Below are positions 18,628-27,100 of a DNA stretch of 64,000 nt, piece after piece. Within the stretch, counting starts at the first letter, position 1, and each line of letters begins with the position of its first letter. The position numbers and the translations under genes are program-made. Source of the stretch: JAISDD01 sp031553935 (GTDB lineage Bacteria; Bacillota; Syntrophomonadia; Syntrophomonadales; Syntrophomonadaceae); contig JAVBKS010000021.1 in NCBI GenBank assembly GCA_031553935.1, forward strand, positions 36,896 to 100,895, read 5' to 3'. Under the pieces are notes generated by a model. That model worked only from the letters and a program-made list of their open reading frames with translations. It was not told the origin of the DNA and ran no database searches.

Positions 18628-20742
18628 CTAATTAGCTATTGCCTGAAATTTTACCTTGACATTCGAACCGGTTGATATAACTACTCCCGGCTTTGGGTTT
18701 TGCTCAAATGCCAATCCATACCCTTCCGGTATCAAATGGAGCTGCAAATCAGATAAAATCTTGGCGACCTCCTTAAGACTCTTGCCTTGTAAATCCGGTA
18801 CCGTAACTTGACCTTCACCATTTTCGCTAGCACGTGGCGAAAGACTTAAAAGAACTTCAGTACCTTTAGTCAATTTGCTTGTGGGTTTAGGATTCTGCTG
18901 CCAAACCAGATCGCCCGTGCCGGATATTTTAGCAACGAAACCTCTATTCTTAACAATTTGTAATGCTTCATCAACTGGTAGATTAACAACATCGGGCACA
19001 ACAAATTGTTCAACCTCTTTTTCACTGTTTGTTTCTAACTGCTGCCCAAGGGGCTCATGCAAATAGTGTAACGAATCCTTCACGATTTCCTTGAAAACCG
19101 GAGCTGCAACCCAACCTCCATAATATGGGTATCCTTGAGGAGCATCAACCACGACCATACATACAAGCCTAGGTTTCTCAACCGGCGAATAACCGATAAA
19201 TGAGGAAATATATTCACTATCCATATAACCGCCGCCAGGTTTTATTTTCTGGGCAGTACCGGTTTTACCTCCGACGGTGTAATTATCAATGAATGCATTT
19301 TTTCCAGTTCCGTTGACAACTTCGCCTTCAAGAATTATTGACAATCTATGTGCCGTCTCTGCAGATATCACCTGGCGCACTTCTTGCGGCTCTATTCTTT
19401 CGGTCACATTGCCAGCACTATCCCTTACTTCCTTAAGAACATGAGGCTTCATTAGTTTTCCATCATTAGCAACCGCACCAACTGCCGCCATCATTTGAAT
19501 TGCTGTTACTGCATTGGTTTGACCCATAGCCATTAGCGATAAATCTAAAACGCTGGCATCCTTTTGATTTCTCAAAATTCCATTTGCTTCTCCCGGTAAG
19601 TCGATTCCAGTAAGATTGCCAAAGCCAAATGCTGTTAAATATTTATAATAGCGATCTTTGCCTAATTCCTGGCCAACTTGGACAAATCCAACATTACAAG
19701 AGTTTTCAACGATTTGGGCAAAAGTTTGACTCCCATGACTTTTATTATCTGCACAAGTAATGTTTTTGACTCCAACTTTAATATAACCCGGGCAAAAAAA
19801 ACGGCTGTTTTCGTTTACAGTTTTTTCTTCCAGTGCCATAGCGGCGGTTACAATTTTCATTGTCGAACCCGGTTCAAATATATCATTTATCGCGAAATCT
19901 CTTCTGTTGGCAGCTGGAAAATCGTTGAAATTGTTGGGATCAAATGTTGGCCTTGATGCCAGAGCAAGTATTTCGCCGGTTCTAGGATCTAACACAATTG
20001 CAGTTGCTTTTTTCGCTTTCCTTTCCTGAAAAACTTTATCCAATTCTCGCTCTACAATGAATTGAATACTTTCATCGATTGTAAGGACTAAGCTAGATCC
20101 TTCTTTAGGAGCAATATAATCGTGAGTAGCTTCAGGAATTGATCTATTTTTTGCGTCCTTTTCTATTATTATTCGGCCTGGCTCACCGCCAACCAGATCA
20201 TTAAAAAAAAAGTCGATTCCTTCAAGTCCTTTGTTATCAATACCCGAAATGCCCAGAATATGGCTGGCAAGTGTTCCCTTCGGGTATTCTCGCCGGCTCT
20301 CTTCAGTAAAGCTTATTCCTTTAAGCTTTAAGTCTTTAATCTTTTGGGCTTGTTCCGGGGTTATTTGTCGTTTTAACCACACGAATCCAACATTTTGGGT
20401 TATTTTGCGCAAGACATCGTTGTATTCCATACCTAGTATTTCAGCTAAATGTTGCGCGGTTTCCTGCTCTTTTTTCGATTCGCGCACTTCAGCCGGGTAA
20501 GCAAAAACGGAATCCACACTCACTGAAATTGCTAATTCTCTGCCGTTGCGATCATAAATGATCCCCCTTTTAGCCTCGACCGGTATATCACGCATTCGCA
20601 TTTGTTCAGCTTTTGCGAAAAGCTCCTCACCTTTTACAAATTGCACCCAAAACAATCTGCTGCCCAATAATACAAATGCCATTGTAAACAATAAAGAAAG
20701 CGTTACTATACGCTTTCTTATCAATAAACTGGTGTTTTTCAT
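18628..20742 (-). CDS. Class B penicillin-binding protein with two PASTA domains (FtsI/SpoVD type)
   Basis: Transpeptidase that cross-links septal or cortex peptidoglycan with the SEDS partner FtsW/SpoVE. The 704 residues comprise an N-terminal membrane anchor (about 10-32), a PBP dimerisation domain, a transpeptidase domain with FEPGSTMKI (SxxK), SCN (SxN) and GGKTGTAQK (KTG), and two C-terminal PASTA domains beginning near VVPDVVNLPVDEAL and VTVPDLQGKSLKEV. PASTA domains bind muropeptides. The gene could be pbpB or spoVD; no second copy is in the window. Confidence 0.93.
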   Translation of the reverse strand: MKNTSLLIRKRIVTLSLLFTMAFVLLGSRLFWVQFVKGEELFAKAEQMRMRDIPVEAKRGIIYDRNGRELAISVSVDSVFAYPAEVRESKKEQETAQHLAEILGMEYNDVLRKITQNVGFVWLKRQITPEQAQKIKDLKLKGISFTEESRREYPKGTLASHILGISGIDNKGLEGIDFFFNDLVGGEPGRIIIEKDAKNRSIPEATHDYIAPKEGSSLVLTIDESIQFIVERELDKVFQERKAKKATAIVLDPRTGEILALASRPTFDPNNFNDFPAANRRDFAINDIFEPGSTMKIVTAAMALEEKTVNENSRFFCPGYIKVGVKNITCADNKSHGSQTFAQIVENSCNVGFVQVGQELGKDRYYKYLTAFGFGNLTGIDLPGEANGILRNQKDASVLDLSLMAMGQTNAVTAIQMMAAVGAVANDGKLMKPHVLKEVRDSAGNVTERIEPQEVRQVISAETAHRLSIILEGEVVNGTGKNAFIDNYTVGGKTGTAQKIKPGGGYMDSEYISSFIGYSPVEKPRLVCMVVVDAPQGYPYYGGWVAAPVFKEIVKDSLHYLHEPLGQQLETNSEKEVEQFVVPDVVNLPVDEALQIVKNRGFVAKISGTGDLVWQQNPKPTSKLTKGTEVLLSLSPRASENGEGQVTVPDLQGKSLKEVAKILSDLQLHLIPEGYGLAFEQNPKPGVVISTGSNVKVKFQAIAN

Positions 20743-20751
20743 ATATCCACC

Positions 20752-21240
20752 TCAAATTTTTAATTGATTAGTTTCCTTAATCGACATTATTGATGCGTAT
20801 AATTTTTCCAGGGGCTTTTTACTTTCATTCTGAATGGTATTTTTCGGCTTATCTTCGGCAACCTGCAGCGCACTTAAAGGTATAGCCATGCTTTCCTTCA
20901 TATCGGGTTTTTTCATGCCTAGAGCCTGTGCCCGCATTTGTATGGCATCAAGAGATGATATTTGCGCAATCTCATAATTAAGGCGATCATTCGATACGTG
21001 CAAGCGTTCTATTTCTTTTTCCAAGGTTACGATTTCATAACCCAAAGATGAACTTTGAAAGGTTAAGTATACAAGAATAAAAGCATAAATTAGTAATAAA
21101 ATGCCAGCTTTTACGTATAGGCTTCTAATTTTTTTCGCCTTTGGTTTCGATTTTTTTCGGGGGTTTTTTTTGATTTCGGGAGAAATTTGATTATACTCCC
21201 ATTCAGATGACCTTAAATAATCATAACCCGCCTGTACCAT
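20752..21240 (-). CDS. ftsL: Cell division protein FtsL
   Basis: Small bitopic protein (162 residues) with a lysine-rich cytoplasmic region (about 20-42), one membrane segment (about 45-65, VKAGILLLIYAFILVYL) and a coiled-coil extracellular part (SLGYEIVTLEKEIERLHVSN onward) ending with LGMKKPD, a recurrent FtsL/FtsB-type feature. It sits between rsmH and the PBP gene as in most Gram-positive dcw clusters. Identification rests on topology and position more than on sequence. Confidence 0.85.
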   Translation of the reverse strand: MVQAGYDYLRSSEWEYNQISPEIKKNPRKKSKPKAKKIRSLYVKAGILLLIYAFILVYLTFQSSSLGYEIVTLEKEIERLHVSNDRLNYEIAQISSLDAIQMRAQALGMKKPDMKESMAIPLSALQVAEDKPKNTIQNESKKPLEKLYASIMSIKETNQLKI

Positions 21241-21269
21241 ATATTATTCATCCTCCTTGATGCCTAGAA

Positions 21270-22190
21270 CTATAATTTCATCGCAACTCTTAGCTTCGCG
21301 CTGCGCGCTCTTGTATTGGCAGTAATCTCTTCTTCAGTAGGAACCACCGGTTTCCTTGTCAACACCTTCAGTTGGGCCCTATGCCCGCAAGTACATATAG
21401 GTCCCTTCGGATCGCAGATACAATCCAAAGCGTGGTAGTGAATAAATTGTTTGACAATTCTATCCTCAAGTGAGTGAAAGGAAATAATGACCAATCTGCC
21501 GCCAGTTTTCAATGCAGCTAAAGCTTGCGGTAGCATTAGACTAATAGCGTTTAATTCTCGATTCACAGCAATTCTTAATGCTTGGAATGTCCTGCGGGCA
21601 GGGTGTTTATCATATTTATACCGAGAAGGTATTGCAGATATGATTATTGAAACTAATTGCTTAGTTGTTGAAATCTCTTTTTCTTTCCTATAACGAACGA
21701 TGGCCCCGGCAATTCTTGATGCAAATCTTTCTTCACCATAATCGCGAATGATCTGTTTTAATTCCTCTTCAGCGTATTCATTTACGATTGTCTTGGCGTC
21801 CAAGTATTCATCAGTATTCATTCGCATATCCAACGGCCCATCTTCATCATAACTAAAACCTCTTTGCTTATCATCAATCTGAAATGAAGAAATTCCCAGA
21901 TCAGCTATAATTCCATCTACTTGATTAACATTGGCAGTTTTCAATACAAGGCTCAATTCTGCAAAATCATTATGAAATAATTCTGCTGCATCGCCTAGTT
22001 TCGCTCTGGCTTGGTCAAGAGCAAAAGCATCCTTATCTATACCAATTAGCCGCGCTTGGCCTTTCGTAAACTCAAAAATTTCGCGCAAATGCCCGCCGCC
22101 GCCCGCAGTGCAATCAACATATACCCCGCGGTGGTCAGTGACTAAATAGTTTATTGATTCGTTTACTAAAACTGTTTTATGCAATAACAT
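21270..22190 (-). CDS. rsmH: 16S rRNA (cytosine-1402-N4)-methyltransferase RsmH
   Basis: SAM-dependent methyltransferase (formerly MraW), 306 residues. N-terminal HKTVLVNESI, the SAM-binding VDCTAGGGGHLREI, GIDKDAFAL and LGISSFQIDDKQRGFSY are family hallmarks, followed by the C-terminal IISFHSLEDRIVKQF and KPVVPTEEEITANTRARSAKLRVA. Starts two bases after mraZ ends, so the two are co-transcribed. Confidence 0.97.
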   Translation of the reverse strand: MLLHKTVLVNESINYLVTDHRGVYVDCTAGGGGHLREIFEFTKGQARLIGIDKDAFALDQARAKLGDAAELFHNDFAELSLVLKTANVNQVDGIIADLGISSFQIDDKQRGFSYDEDGPLDMRMNTDEYLDAKTIVNEYAEEELKQIIRDYGEERFASRIAGAIVRYRKEKEISTTKQLVSIIISAIPSRYKYDKHPARRTFQALRIAVNRELNAISLMLPQALAALKTGGRLVIISFHSLEDRIVKQFIHYHALDCICDPKGPICTCGHRAQLKVLTRKPVVPTEEEITANTRARSAKLRVAMKL

Positions 22191-22192
22191 AC

Positions 22193-22624
22193 TTAAATCC
22201 CTAAATCCACTAAACTCTCAGCAAGCACTTCAAAGTCTTTTACAGCTTTTTGCGAATACTGTTCCCAAAGTTGAGCTGCCCAGATCTCTACTCTCTGTCC
22301 GACTCCGATGATATATAGTTCCTTATCAACCTCAGCATGATCCCTTAAACTAGATGGAAGCACAATTCTTCCCTGCTTATCTAATTCCATTTCCGAAGCA
22401 CCAGAGAAGAAAAACCTTACAAATGAGCGAGTATCAGCTCTGGTCATGGGTAGATTGCGCAGTTTGCCTTCAATAATTTGCCATTCATCGATCGGATAAA
22501 GGAAGATGCAATTATCGAATCCTTTGGTCGCAACAAAACGCTCCCCCAATTTCTCGCGGAACCGAGCCGGTATTGTCAATCTGCCTTTCGTGTCCAAGGC
22601 ATGTTGATGCTCGCCAAGAAACAT
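22193..22624 (-). CDS. mraZ: Transcriptional regulator MraZ
   Basis: AbrB-fold DNA-binding protein of 143 residues and first gene of the dcw cluster. Two MraZ repeats are visible: GEHQHALDTKGRLTIPARFR at the N-terminus and ASEMELDKQGRIVLPSSLR in the middle. Known MraZ proteins form rings that bind short direct repeats in their own promoter; three such repeats at a 10-bp step lie 36-66 bases upstream. GAGGTG precedes the ATG. Confidence 0.96.
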   Translation of the reverse strand: MFLGEHQHALDTKGRLTIPARFREKLGERFVATKGFDNCIFLYPIDEWQIIEGKLRNLPMTRADTRSFVRFFFSGASEMELDKQGRIVLPSSLRDHAEVDKELYIIGVGQRVEIWAAQLWEQYSQKAVKDFEVLAESLVDLGI

Positions 22625-22640
22625 AATTTACACCTCATAT

Positions 22641-22690
22641 ATTATATCGAGGGAAATGACTCCACTTTGAACCATTTTAAACCACTAAGT
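22641..22690 (-). promoter_or_regulatory. MraZ-box-like triple direct repeat and -10 of the dcw cluster
   Basis: On the minus strand three copies of (G/A)TGG recur every ten bases: on the plus strand CCAC, CCAT and CCAC begin at 22662, 22672 and 22682. This 10-bp step of GTGG-type repeats is the known MraZ operator architecture. A TATAAT lies just downstream (22646-22641). The -35 is not clear, and the -10 is close to the mraZ start, so the true transcription start is uncertain. Confidence 0.65.
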
Positions 22691-22989
22691 AGCTTTTTTA
22701 TTCTATGTTGGACATTGAAATCCCTTCTTTCTGAAAAATACATTTTTTAACAAGGGTGTACCGCTCCGCCAAAAATATGGTTTTTTAGCTTGTCATTATT
22801 CTTCAATTAGCTCATTTGTATGAAAAGCAAGCCCAATTGGATTACTCAATTTCGCGACTATAGTCATGAAAATTAAGGAAACTCATCATATAAATAGTTT
22901 GTGACTTTTTTACTGCAAAATGCATATTCTATTAATGTTTTAATTGTTGCAGCTAAGTTATTGCTGTATCTGCTACCGCCATTGATACT
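22691..22989. other. Gene-free stretch upstream of mraZ
   Basis: AT-rich sequence between the mraZ control region and the Fur-type promoter. I see no gene, RNA or repeat in it. Confidence 0.5.
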
Positions 22990-22999
22990 ACCCATTTAC

Positions 23000-23028
23000 T
23001 TGACTAACAAATAAATAAAAGTTATACT
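23000..23028 (+). promoter_or_regulatory. SigA-type promoter TTGACT-17-TATACT
   Basis: A -35 TTGACT at 23000-23005 and a -10 TATACT at 23023-23028, separated by 17 bases, predict a start near 23035, inside the Fur box. It would drive the small membrane protein at 23125. Confidence 0.75.
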
Positions 23029-23068
23029 ATGATAATGATAATCATTATCATAGTATAACTTTTATTTA
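23012..23068. promoter_or_regulatory. 57-bp perfect palindrome containing a consensus Fur box
   Basis: Arms 23012-23039 and 23041-23068 are perfect reverse complements around one central A. The core 23031-23049 is GATAATGATAATCATTATC, identical to the classical 19-bp Fur consensus. It overlaps the -10 and predicted start of the promoter above, the standard arrangement for iron-dependent repression. The symmetry extends far beyond what one Fur dimer needs. Confidence 0.85.
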
Positions 23069-23124
23069 GGCATCATTGCCAAATATCAATTAACTGTTTT
23101 AATCATGCTGAAAGGAGAATTAGA

Positions 23125-23313
23125 ATGGAGAAATTCATAATCATAGCCATAGTCTTTCTTGCTCTAGCCTACATTGCCGCAAAAGTATGGCGAATAATGT
23201 TTAACAAAGGATCCTGTGCGTGCTCAAATCCCGACCGAAATAATTGCAGTAATTGCACTTGCTCCCTGCGCCCAATAGAATTACATGACGACAAAGAAGC
23301 TGGCAATAACTAA
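23125..23313 (+). CDS. FeoB-associated Cys-rich membrane protein-like small protein
   Basis: A 62-residue protein: one membrane helix (about 4-20, IIAIVFLALAYIAAKVW) followed by a cysteine cluster CACSNPDRNNCSNCTC. This is the layout of the small Cys-rich proteins found beside FeoB iron transporters. AAGGAG precedes the ATG. A consensus Fur box controls it, consistent with iron metabolism, but no feoA or feoB is present in the window. The precise function is unknown. Confidence 0.75.
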   Translation: MEKFIIIAIVFLALAYIAAKVWRIMFNKGSCACSNPDRNNCSNCTCSLRPIELHDDKEAGNN

Positions 23314-23321
23314 TTTTATCA

Positions 23322-23720
23322 TTACCAATTCCACGATCCGTCTGCATTCCATCTGCTTGGATTAGGCGTTGTTAAGTTGAAAAATAACAAGATATTATAG
23401 TTTAGAGTTGTTACCTCTGTGAAAAACCCCTGTTTTTCACAGTCTTTGTCTGGGCTGAAGTGTTTGGCATTGGCCTCTTGCACTGTCATGGATTTTAAAT
23501 CACTAACTTTTAATCCATCAGGATATTTGTTTCCCAGAATATATGGTGGCGCATAAAAGGTTGCAGTCTCCTCAAGTACATACACAGTCATATATTCCGG
23601 CATATATTTGCTAATGGTCAGCCACTTTCCCAAGAGGCCGATAAACAATGATATTCCTAATAATATAGCAACTGCAGCATATAATCTCTCTAACCATTTG
23701 CTTCTTTTATCTAATTGCAT
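23322..23720 (-). CDS. Hypothetical membrane protein
   Basis: About 132 residues from an ATG at 23720, which has AAGGTGG five to six bases upstream; an earlier in-frame start lacks one. One N-terminal membrane helix (about 15-35, YAAVAILLGISLFIGLLG), then an extracellular region rich in aromatic residues ending SRWNADGSWNW. I do not recognise the family. It converges on the Fur-regulated gene with only eight bases between stops. Confidence 0.55.
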   Translation of the reverse strand: MQLDKRSKWLERLYAAVAILLGISLFIGLLGKWLTISKYMPEYMTVYVLEETATFYAPPYILGNKYPDGLKVSDLKSMTVQEANAKHFSPDKDCEKQGFFTEVTTLNYNILLFFNLTTPNPSRWNADGSWNW

Positions 23721-23883
23721 TATAACCACCTTATCATAGCAACTATGCCTTTTATGACAATCTAAGCTGATCAATAACTTATTAACTAATAATAGGGTTT
23801 AATATTCTATTCCTTGCGATATGTAGATTTCCTTCCGGTTTATACAATTATTTCTTTATCTATTATTATTCTACATTGAAAAA

Positions 23884-23908
23884 CCAAAAACCGGTATAAT
23901 AACCGGTT
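23884..23908 (-). terminator. Terminator of tRNA-Leu(GAG)
   Basis: A 7-bp stem (23889-23895 with 23902-23908, AACCGGT/ACCGGTT) and six-base loop followed on the minus strand by a T-rich run. It lies 13 bases beyond the tRNA 3' end. Confidence 0.65.
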
Positions 23909-23920
23909 GCATTTATCATA

Positions 23921-24005
23921 TGGTGCGAGAGACGGGACTTGAACCCGTACGCCTTTCGACACGCGCCCCTCAAACGCGCCTGTCTGCCTATTCCAGCACT
24001 CTCGC
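23921..24005 (-). tRNA. tRNA-Leu(GAG)
   Basis: An 85-nt class II tRNA with encoded CCA. Acceptor stem GCGAGAG/CTCTCGC with discriminator A, anticodon stem CGCGT/GCGCG around loop TTGAGGG (anticodon GAG), a long variable arm and T arm ACGGG-TTCAAGT-CCCGT. It decodes CUC/CUU, the codon class used as specifier by the leuS T-box at 51570. Confidence 0.93.
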
Positions 24006-24116
24006 TTATATTACGAAAACTCGGATCACCCTATCGCAAGGCTAATTATACAATAATTTTTTCTTTAATGTCAATTATTGAAGCATTAACATTTTTATCA
24101 GTATTTAGGCAAGAAC

Positions 24117-25697
24117 TTAGACTTTCTGCAGTTCAACTTTTGCCCAATTCACGTTTCCCAGACCATCAATAACTAATCCCCGCACCGCACTGCTGACGAT
24201 CCCTGCTGATTTTCGCTGCAATATCCATAAATACGGAGCATCATCAGTTATTATCTGTATTGCTTGCGCATAGTCATTGGCTTGCTCCGCATTCCTTTTA
24301 TAACTGCGGGCATTCGCCAGTAAATTGTCTACTTGACCGTTTTCATAGTGATTAAAATTACTCATACCCTGCCTAGTACTTGAAAACAGCCCGTAAAGTG
24401 CAGCGTCGACATTAATATAGTCTAGTTTCCAAACAAATCTGTAAAAATCCAGCCTCCCGTTCTGTAAGTTGCGAATATAGCTCTCCCAACTCATAGAGTT
24501 CAGCCTGACCTTAACTCCAATCTCAGCAAGATCATTAGCGACCATTTCCGCAATAAGTTTATGCCCTGAATTCGCATTATAACTAATAAGTATTACAGGT
24601 AAACCTCGTCCTTCAGGATATCCGGCTTCTGCTAGCAGTTGTACTGCTTTCTTATGGTCAAAATCAAAACCTTTGCGCTCATCATTTTCAAACATACCTA
24701 ATGGAATCGGCTGCGTAAGCGCAATGGCATTTCCGCCGAATGCTGCTTTGACTATCTCCTCTCGATTAATAGCATAATTGAAGGCTTGACGCAGTTTATT
24801 GTTTCCTTTAAAAGGTGGCCGGTTTAAATTGAAACCGAAGGCATATATTTCTGCCAAAGGCCTATTTATTATTAGTTTTTGCTTCTGCTCATCATTCTGA
24901 TAATCAGGGACTGCTTCTAGAGGAATACTATCTAAGTAGTCCAGCTTTCCTTCATTATAGTCTGATAAGCCCTTATGGGGATCACTGTAGGTATTAACAA
25001 TTATTGAAGTAAGCTTTGCCTTTTGCTGATAATCTTCATTGCGCAGCAAAGTTATTTCAAGATTCTCAGTTCTGTTATCTATGTAGAAAGCACCAGTCCC
25101 GATTGGGTTTTTATCTTCAGTATCATAAATGTAGAAAATAGGGTTGGTTAATGTATATGGGAATTGTAAATTTGGTTCCACGAAAGTAATTTCTAAAGTT
25201 TTTTCGTTAATAACTCTTATTCCGCTAATTTCATCGCTTTTGCCTTCAATCCTATTTTGGTATCCTTCTATTCCTGCAAATAGGGAGAGTAAATTCATAT
25301 CCTTACATGTTGAAAAGCTTTTTTCCCAAGCATTTTTCACCCCTGCTGCACTCAAAGGCTTGCCATTGTGAAATTTTCTATTATCATCTAGTTTGATTGT
25401 AAGTATCATTCCATCCTTGTTGTAACTCCATTTTCGTGCAATACTTTTTTTTAACTCGTGCTGGTTTTCATCGTAGACTATTAGTCCCTCATAAATCATA
25501 CTGGCTACAGTTTTTTCCGAATTGTTACTCAATTGTGCCGGGTTTAATGTTCCAATGCTTTCGCTAAGACCTAATCGAAATGGACGTGAATCCAGTTTCC
25601 AATTAAAAAGCATAGTATTTTCCCTATTAATGAACATTCCAATCAATACCAATATTACCAAGCCCGCAATTAGCTTCATTTTCTTTCTGTAAAACAA
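24117..25697 (-). CDS. Peptide/nickel ABC transporter substrate-binding protein (SBP_bac_5)
   Basis: Extracellular solute-binding protein of 526 residues with an N-terminal hydrophobic anchor (about 7-24, MKLIAGLVILVLIGMFI). There is no lipobox cysteine, so it is probably held by an uncleaved or type I signal. Family features include LNPAQLSNNSEKTVASMIYEGL, KFHNGKPLSAAGVKNAWEKS and LRQAFNYAINREEIV. TTG start with AGGAGG seven bases upstream. No permease or ATPase genes adjoin it, so it may serve a transporter encoded elsewhere or act as a receptor. Ligand is not predictable here. Confidence 0.88.
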   Translation of the reverse strand: MFYRKKMKLIAGLVILVLIGMFINRENTMLFNWKLDSRPFRLGLSESIGTLNPAQLSNNSEKTVASMIYEGLIVYDENQHELKKSIARKWSYNKDGMILTIKLDDNRKFHNGKPLSAAGVKNAWEKSFSTCKDMNLLSLFAGIEGYQNRIEGKSDEISGIRVINEKTLEITFVEPNLQFPYTLTNPIFYIYDTEDKNPIGTGAFYIDNRTENLEITLLRNEDYQQKAKLTSIIVNTYSDPHKGLSDYNEGKLDYLDSIPLEAVPDYQNDEQKQKLIINRPLAEIYAFGFNLNRPPFKGNNKLRQAFNYAINREEIVKAAFGGNAIALTQPIPLGMFENDERKGFDFDHKKAVQLLAEAGYPEGRGLPVILISYNANSGHKLIAEMVANDLAEIGVKVRLNSMSWESYIRNLQNGRLDFYRFVWKLDYINVDAALYGLFSSTRQGMSNFNHYENGQVDNLLANARSYKRNAEQANDYAQAIQIITDDAPYLWILQRKSAGIVSSAVRGLVIDGLGNVNWAKVELQKV

Positions 25698-25768
25698 AAT
25701 AATGCCTCCTGAGTTTTCTCGTTAAGGCATTATACTGCTTCTATTGGGTTTTTATTCCTGTTCGAAGG

Positions 25769-26332
25769 CTAATCATAAATGTTTTGATAAGCTTTATAGT
25801 TATTCCAAACTATATTCAAGTAATTACGCGTCTCGTAGTAAGGGATATTTTCAGCTTCAGCCAATTCTCCTGACCAAACACCTTCATTCTGCCAAGTCTG
25901 CACCCTTCCCCGTCCAGCATTATATGCAGCAATCACCAAAGGCAGATTTCCTTTGAATTCTCTGCATAAATCCGCCAAATACCAGCATCCATAGCGTATA
26001 TTTATTTCCGGCTCGAACAAGATTTCGGTTTGAAAATTCTTGTTTCCTAATTGACCTGCGATCCATAAGCCTGTATCCGGCATTATCTGCATCAGTCCTA
26101 GAGCTCCTTTTGAAGAAACAGCTCTTGGCTCGAATTTGCTTTCAGCTCTTACTATTGCAAAAACCAAATTCGGATCAACACCGTATTCATCCGACCATTT
26201 CATGATTTCTTCATGATGAGGCTGAGGATAAAAAATTGATATCCAATGTTGAAATGAAAATACTATAATGAAAGCTGCTAAAGCAACTATATACAATACT
26301 AACCTTTTTCTATTTATTTTGCGTTTCTTCAT
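25769..26332 (-). CDS. Lytic transglycosylase (SLT domain)
   Basis: About 187 residues from ATG 26332 (AGAGGA upstream). A basic N-terminus and one membrane anchor (about 12-30) lead into a soluble lytic transglycosylase domain: catalytic Glu in IVRAESKFEPRAVS, then GALGLMQIMPDTG, INIRYGCWYLADL and IAAYNAGRGRVQTW. It cleaves peptidoglycan glycan strands outside the membrane. Similar proteins sit next to coaE in related Firmicutes genomes. Confidence 0.92.
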   Translation of the reverse strand: MKKRKINRKRLVLYIVALAAFIIVFSFQHWISIFYPQPHHEEIMKWSDEYGVDPNLVFAIVRAESKFEPRAVSSKGALGLMQIMPDTGLWIAGQLGNKNFQTEILFEPEINIRYGCWYLADLCREFKGNLPLVIAAYNAGRGRVQTWQNEGVWSGELAEAENIPYYETRNYLNIVWNNYKAYQNIYD

Positions 26333-26487
26333 TTTTCCTCTGTTCTGGTATTCTAAAAATTTGATATAAGAATTCTCTGCCAAAGTTTATTAATATTTTC
26401 AAAGTTATGAATTTTGCACCCTAAAAAGAACTGCAGACATTATCAAAAATGACATACTAATTTTGGATTCTGCAGCAATATTACCAA

Positions 26488-27087
26488 TTATCCTAAAAAT
26501 TCTTCTCTAAATTTTTTCTCAACCAACGCGACAGTCTCGGCAATAGAATTGGAATTATCTATAACGAAATCAGCCAATTCGGCTTTCTGATCAAGATCCA
26601 TTTGCGAATTAATACGTTTTATTGCATCAGCCCGGCTAATGTTTTCGCGGTTCATAAGTCTATCAATCTGAGTTTCTTTGTCGACCCACACAACCCAGAT
26701 TTGGTCACACATCCTGTCCATGCCTACTTCGAATAGGAGCGGCACTTCTAGAATCAAAATAGCTTCGGGTTTTTCGGCACTTACATCCCTGATTTTTTGG
26801 TCAATGTACTCCCCCACCCTTGGATGGGTAAACTGATTGAGCTTTTCCAGGTGATCTTGGTTATCAAAAACTATTTGCCCTAATAAGGTGCGGTTTATTC
26901 TTCTGTCTTTCTGCAAAACTTCGGTACCGAAAAAAGCAACAATGTCTTGCCAAGCGGGTTGGTCCGGCTCCATGATCAAATGTGCAACCTTATCAGTATT
27001 AATAACGATTACATCAAACTTTTCCAAGGTATTTAACACTAGACTTTTTCCGCTTGCAATGCCACCAGTTAGGCCGATAATTTTCAT
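26488..27087 (-). CDS. coaE: Dephospho-CoA kinase CoaE
   Basis: Last step of coenzyme A synthesis. P-loop GLTGGIASGKS, HPRVGEYID, the lid-region VPLLFEVGMDRMCDQIWVVW and RLMNRENISRADAIKRI are typical. ATG at 27087 is preferred to a GTG 12 bases upstream because GAGGAAG precedes it at proper distance. About 199 residues. Gene order polA-mutM-ytaF-coaE matches that of Bacillus subtilis. Confidence 0.95.
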   Translation of the reverse strand: MKIIGLTGGIASGKSLVLNTLEKFDVIVINTDKVAHLIMEPDQPAWQDIVAFFGTEVLQKDRRINRTLLGQIVFDNQDHLEKLNQFTHPRVGEYIDQKIRDVSAEKPEAILILEVPLLFEVGMDRMCDQIWVVWVDKETQIDRLMNRENISRADAIKRINSQMDLDQKAELADFVIDNSNSIAETVALVEKKFREEFLG

Positions 27088-27100
27088 TTTCTTCCTCACT

